Origin: Colius striatus
Lineage: Eukaryota > Chordata > Aves > Coliiformes > Coliidae
Length of the DNA stretch: 64,000 nucleotides
NCBI RefSeq assembly: GCF_028858725.1
Contig: NC_084759.1
Coordinates: 97,026,362-97,090,361 of the forward strand
Reading direction: 5' to 3'
Part shown: positions 59,414 through 64,000 of the stretch, piece after piece
Numbering within the stretch: position 1 is the stretch's first letter
How the letters are laid out: every line of letters starts with the position of its first letter
Notes under the pieces: generated by a model
Told to the model about the DNA's origin: nothing
The model's database searches: none
What the model saw: only the letters and a program-made list of their open reading frames with translations
Program-made: the position numbers and the translations under genes

Positions 59414-61796
59414 CACAGTAACCCACATGTCCTCATACAATACCACCAGACATCCTCAGATGCTTTGGCAGAACATTTGAATGGAGAAAATATGACAGGT
59501 AAAATGATAAGTTTGCCTGGAGAATAATCCCTGCTTCCTAAAAGTCAACTCCACTCATTATAAGGTATAATCACTGCACTAAGGTGTAGTGATTGAAGTT
59601 ATGTTCATACTCAAAGTAGTTTGAGTTAATGCAAACGATGTACTGCAATACGAACAGGGCATTGGCCTCTACTACTTTAGGCATAGGACTGGTAAGGACC
59701 AGTGCATCACCTTGCTCATAGCACAGTTTCCATTTACTTTTTCCCAGGCGTATGCTTTGCACAGTTCACTCCTTAAATGGATCTCACATTCCACCAGCCA
59801 TCTCTTTCCCCACAACAGATATCCATCAGAGGACACATCATCATGAAGGCAAAATAGCCAATGTGGTTTTTTTTCTTAGATGGATTTTTGGCAAATGGGG
59901 AGACAGTTTAGAGCATAAATATTATGAAGTGCAGTTGCCAAGTCTTAAGGCATTTTCCTTTTCTTGATCATCTTGTTCCTCTCAGTCCTGTCTGATACAG
60001 AGGTTTTGGTGCCGCTACCTCATGGTGTCTGTGTCCACTAGAGCCAGTTCCTGTCATCTTTGCCATGTTGCAGCTGATAGGCTTTGCTTGTGTCTCCTAT
60101 TTTTGAAAATTACTTTTCACTGCTGCTGGATGAACAGTGTAGTTCTGGTGCTTTGAGTCTGCAGCCTGCTCTAGCATAAGCACGAGGGAAGGGAGGTAGC
60201 ACCAGAGAGAGGAGTTTAAGGAAGATTCATTAGCCTTTGCAAACCACAGTGTTTTTTTTTATGAACAGACATAACTAATTCACTGATCATGAGCAGACAA
60301 GAGTCAGGAGAGTGCAGGCATTGTGTAAGCTCCACACATATTTATGTCGCAGTCAGATCCTGATCTCTAACAGCCCTTTTAATCTCATATTCCACTTTCT
60401 TTTGAATACAACCTGCCAGCCGTGTTCCATTGGGCACTGTTTTTGCAGTGTGCACGGTGACCTCTGAGGATCTTGATGACATTATTATCTCAAAAACTGG
60501 GCAAGCTTCAAACCTTCACATCTGGAAGCACTAGATACATGCTCAAAAGTCATCTGATGTCTCACAGAAATCCAGGTTCACTGTATTTTGTCTCTATTTT
60601 CCAAATCTTGCATTGAAGTGAACAGGAGAAAGTTTATTTGGTGCTGAACATGGGTATGAATCTAGTTTAGGACTTCGTAATTAGCTTCTTTCACAGAACA
60701 CTCCATGTGGCATGCAGAAAGTGATTGCAAAATGAGTGATAAATTAACCTGTAAAAATATGAAACTTTCGCTCATGACAGAGTTATAAACAAAAGTGTTG
60801 TATCTTGAATGTTATTTTGATTTTTGACACCTGCAAGCACATGGAAATTTATTTTTCAACCACGCTTCTGGCCTGAAGCCACAGATGTCTTTTGCACATA
60901 TATTAAATAGGCTTATCTGGACTTTAGACTTCAACTTCTCATAAAGCTTTCGGGTGCTAGTGCAACAACAATTTATTCCAGTTATGCTGTGCTGCTTCAG
61001 CAGATTTTTAATTCTCATGTTTGCATTTCTTCAGTAGTTTATCTTGGCATTACAAGAAACATTCTTCATGATTCTCTTAAAATCCCAGCAGTCTTCTCCT
61101 ATATACATCTTTTACATACATTCTTATATGAAAGAGTTTCTGACAAGCTGTGAGAAGTCTGGTAATTTTATTTCTGATCTGGGCATTAAAGTTTGTGCAA
61201 GTGTGCCAAGGAAAGCTCTTCCTTGTTTCCCTATTTTTTTTGCCCAAACAATTGGCTCAATCAGCTTGCAGAAAGCATCATGTAACCACCACATACAATG
61301 TCTGAATTTAGGATTTGTATGACATTGTCTAGAGAGTGAATTAGTGAATTGATCTCATTACAATAATGCAGTAGAGTTTTGCTTTTTTTGCAGTATGTTA
61401 AAATGTGTTTTGTTATTTTAATATATTTTTTCCTTCTCTTACATTCAAACTATTCTCAGCAAATAGAGAAGAACATTGCAAATTCTCTTCTGATTTGTAG
61501 AACCTTAAATGATTTTCTTCAGTGGAACTCATCCTGGTGATTGTATGGTCAGCACATGTTAAACACTTGCTCTTTAAAAACACTGCTAAGCTCACTAAAC
61601 ACAGAAGAAAACCTCAAGAATTTAAAAGAAGCTAAAGCACTAATCTAAGTTCAAAGTAAATTGAGTCATTTTCTTTTTCTTAAAAATTTGATGTTAAAAC
61701 AGAATGGATAACTCAAAAATCTCTACTTTTAGGAAGGGTATGTTTCAGTCTTTTAAAACCAGAGTTGTAGTTGTTACAAATGAAAATCTGTAAGAG
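59414..61796. other. Intergenic, 2.4 kb, nothing recognised
   Basis: No identifiable gene or repeat family. Open frames here are short and overlap on both strands. Confidence 0.55.
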
Positions 61797-61980
61797 GGTG
61801 ATGGTGAACTGGAACAGGCTGCCCAGAGGGGTTGTGGAGTCTCCTTCCTTGGAGGTCTTCAAGACCCACCTGGACATGTTCCTATGCAACCTGATCTAGG
61901 TGACCCTGCTTCTGCAGGGGGTTGGACTAGATGATCTCTAAAGGTCTCTTCCAACCCCTACCATTCTATGATTCTACGAT
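61797..61980 (+). mobile_element. CR1 LINE 3' fragment
   Basis: 180 bp with an almost consensus 3' end: CTGGAACAGGCTGCCCAGAG, TTCAAGACCCACCTGGACAT, TTGGACTAGATGATCTCTAA, ACCATTCTATGATTCTACG. Few visible changes, so a relatively young insertion. Confidence 0.95.
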
Positions 61981-64000
61981 TTAACTAAATTATAGTAAAG
62001 CCTGCAGAATCATGCTGTGATAGATGTGGAGGCACCAAGGGAGTTAGGAGAGAATTAAAGCATTGCTCTGTTAGGGAGATGGCTTCTCTGTTACAGTCCT
62101 CACTTGAAAAGAGAGACCTGAGGGTCATCTCCTTCATCTTCTTCTAATGTCTGAAGGATCCTTCTGAGTAGTGGTGAGCTCTAGCCCATGTTGAAGAGCC
62201 TAGCTCTGGCACTGGCAGGATTCAATACAGGCTGCAAAAACCTGCCTAGAGGTTGCACCCCGCTATGTCTAGCAAGCTCTCTCACTTCATCCTTGAAGGA
62301 GGAAACTGACTGAGTTTGTCCTCGCAGGCTCCTGTCTTACCATTGAATGTGAATCCCAGACTTGCCCTCTGGGTTGTTTGAGCTGCTCAACAGTCAGCTC
62401 TATTCTGTACTCTTTGTAAGGTCTCTGGTTTTGGCTATGGTGAGAGACAGAAGGACTACGGGTCAGAGGAACCCAGCACTATCATGCCATGTCTTTGTAT
62501 ATGCAGGCACTCAAACGCTTACCTCCTTTTTAGGAGCCATTTGGGAAATACGATTTACAGTCTTCAGGTGTTCACCATGCAGCTGTAGGGATGATAATCT
62601 AGTGATATTTTGGTCTTTCTTTGGAATAAATTCAGCAGAGATACTGGGACTGCTGCCAAGTAAACAGCAACATATAATCTGTAATAAATTAGCAGTAACT
62701 TTTGTGGGAGAGACAAAAATAGCATCTCCCCCAGTCTTTGAAATCACATGAAATGTATGATTACTGTACAGACAGCTAGGTTTGAGTCATGTTTCTAGGT
62801 TTCAAACCATCACATAGTTAATAGCAGCTGTAACTTTAGTTAGCTCTAAGTCATTTATGAGAAAGAATTTGATAGTGTTCTTGAGGAAATGCAGGCTTAC
62901 ATTCGCACCTTCTCCTCAAGCCTTTGATCCTACACTGTGCTTCTGGAAGCTGCCACACTGGCTGAGTAAGCAGTGAGTGCCGCACGAGGACCTACTCAGG
63001 ATTTGGCTACCATTGCCTACCTCTGGTTACACCGAGGGCCTCTTTCCCCAGAGATCTCTCTCAGTACTGTGAATCTTAAATAGTAGCACAGTCAGGCAAG
63101 TGCAACCCACGATGGGGATACAGGCAATTCTGGGCATTCACCTCGACTCTGACAGCTCCATCTGAATTTTGAAAATGCGTATAGCTGCCTTCTGCATTAT
63201 AGTTCACATCTACAAAACGGAGGTAGCACTGTCTTCTATTGCCTGTTCCAAAGGGAATGGCGAAATAACACTTTTCCTCTCTGCTTTATTGCTAGGATTT
63301 GTGCTTGTTTTTAATTACTGTATTTAGTTAAAGTAGGGACTTTCCTCTCTATGATCAGGCCTTCTATTATTTAAAAAAAGGACAGTTTATTTTCTTGTCT
63401 TAAATTTTGTTTAAAAATGCCATTCAGATTTGTTAACAGTTGATAGCTTATCTTGGAAAACAAGCTTCAGAAAGACATCCAAAGACAATGTTTTTGTGCA
63501 ACTCTTTAGACTGTGGATACAAAATGAGTGACCTGTAGCCTTTAATTAATAGACACAATTCATGACTTATGGAATTGCAAATTCAATTGGCAGTGCTGTA
63601 AGAATTCCAGAAGTAACTGAAGATTTAAATTCCTACAAAAATATGTTATCAAGTCGTCCTGCCTCAAATCTGCAAGAAGAATGCTTTTGTTTATACAGCT
63701 TTTAGAGTGATTCATCCACATATTTCTAAATACGGCTGATCTGGGGTTTTGCTAAGGGAAAAGATTCTTGTCAGGTCTCAATAAAGCTAAATGACATCAA
63801 TCTCTGTGCAGGTGCACAGTAAGCAAATTACAGTCTCCTGAAGCAAGCAGAGAACAACTGGTGCTTTCGTTTCTGGTGGAGTGTGAACTTGTCTCAGCGA
63901 CAGAATACTGAGGTGTTTGAATACAACAAAGAGAGCTGGCCTTGTTTAATACCATATTAGAGAGATTATAGTTCAGCCAGGCAAACTGAAAAGTCAGAGG
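61981..64000. other. Intergenic to window end, nothing recognised
   Basis: Contains a frame of 129 codons at 62362-62751 with no family resemblance and an opposing frame. No repeat family identified. Confidence 0.5.

Noticed and set aside
62362..62751. Frame of 129 codons
   Set aside because: The opposite strand is also open, composition is unremarkable and no family is recognised.
1..64000. CRISPR arrays, bacterial operons, riboswitches, integrons
   Set aside because: The spliced vertebrate genes and CR1 elements show this is a bird nuclear genome. Spaced direct repeats of the CRISPR type are absent.

Overview
This is nuclear DNA from a bird. Two vertebrate genes with GT-AG introns occupy the left half. 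About eighteen copies of the avian LINE CR1 are spread across the window, and there is a solo LTR of a type common in birds. I cannot name the species. The many similar CR1 copies suggest a lineage with active CR1, but that is inference.

Layout. Positions 1-21750 (+) hold the last 21 coding exons of LTN1 (listerin), the E3 ubiquitin ligase of ribosome-associated quality control. The window opens inside an exon, so roughly the first 515 residues lie outside. The visible part joins in frame into 1250 codons plus a stop and ends in a C4HC3 RING. The 3'UTR runs to about 22755. Positions 26269-31661 (-) hold the whole of N6AMT1 (HEMK2/KMT9-type methyltransferase), with six exons and 219 residues. 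Its start codon lies in a strong CpG island at about 31330-31960. The two genes face tail to tail with about 3 kb between their likely polyadenylation sites.

From about 31960 to 64000 I see no protein-coding gene. This stretch is AT-rich intergenic DNA. It carries CR1 fragments in both orientations, including one longer copy with a decayed reverse transcriptase (47085-48560) that is itself interrupted by a second insertion. It also holds a solo LTR (58831-59413), an isolated CpG island with no recognisable gene (46300-46680), and a possible regulatory module (50520-50770).

Function. LTN1 ubiquitinates nascent chains stalled on 60S subunits. N6AMT1, with TRMT112, methylates the GGQ glutamine of the release factor eRF1 and has also been reported as an H4K12 methyltransferase. 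The neighbours therefore both touch the end of translation, though nothing in the sequence shows shared control. I found no undescribed system. The points most worth a second look are a GC-AG intron in LTN1, the orphan CpG island, the nested CR1 locus, and CR1 copies flanking the N6AMT1 promoter.
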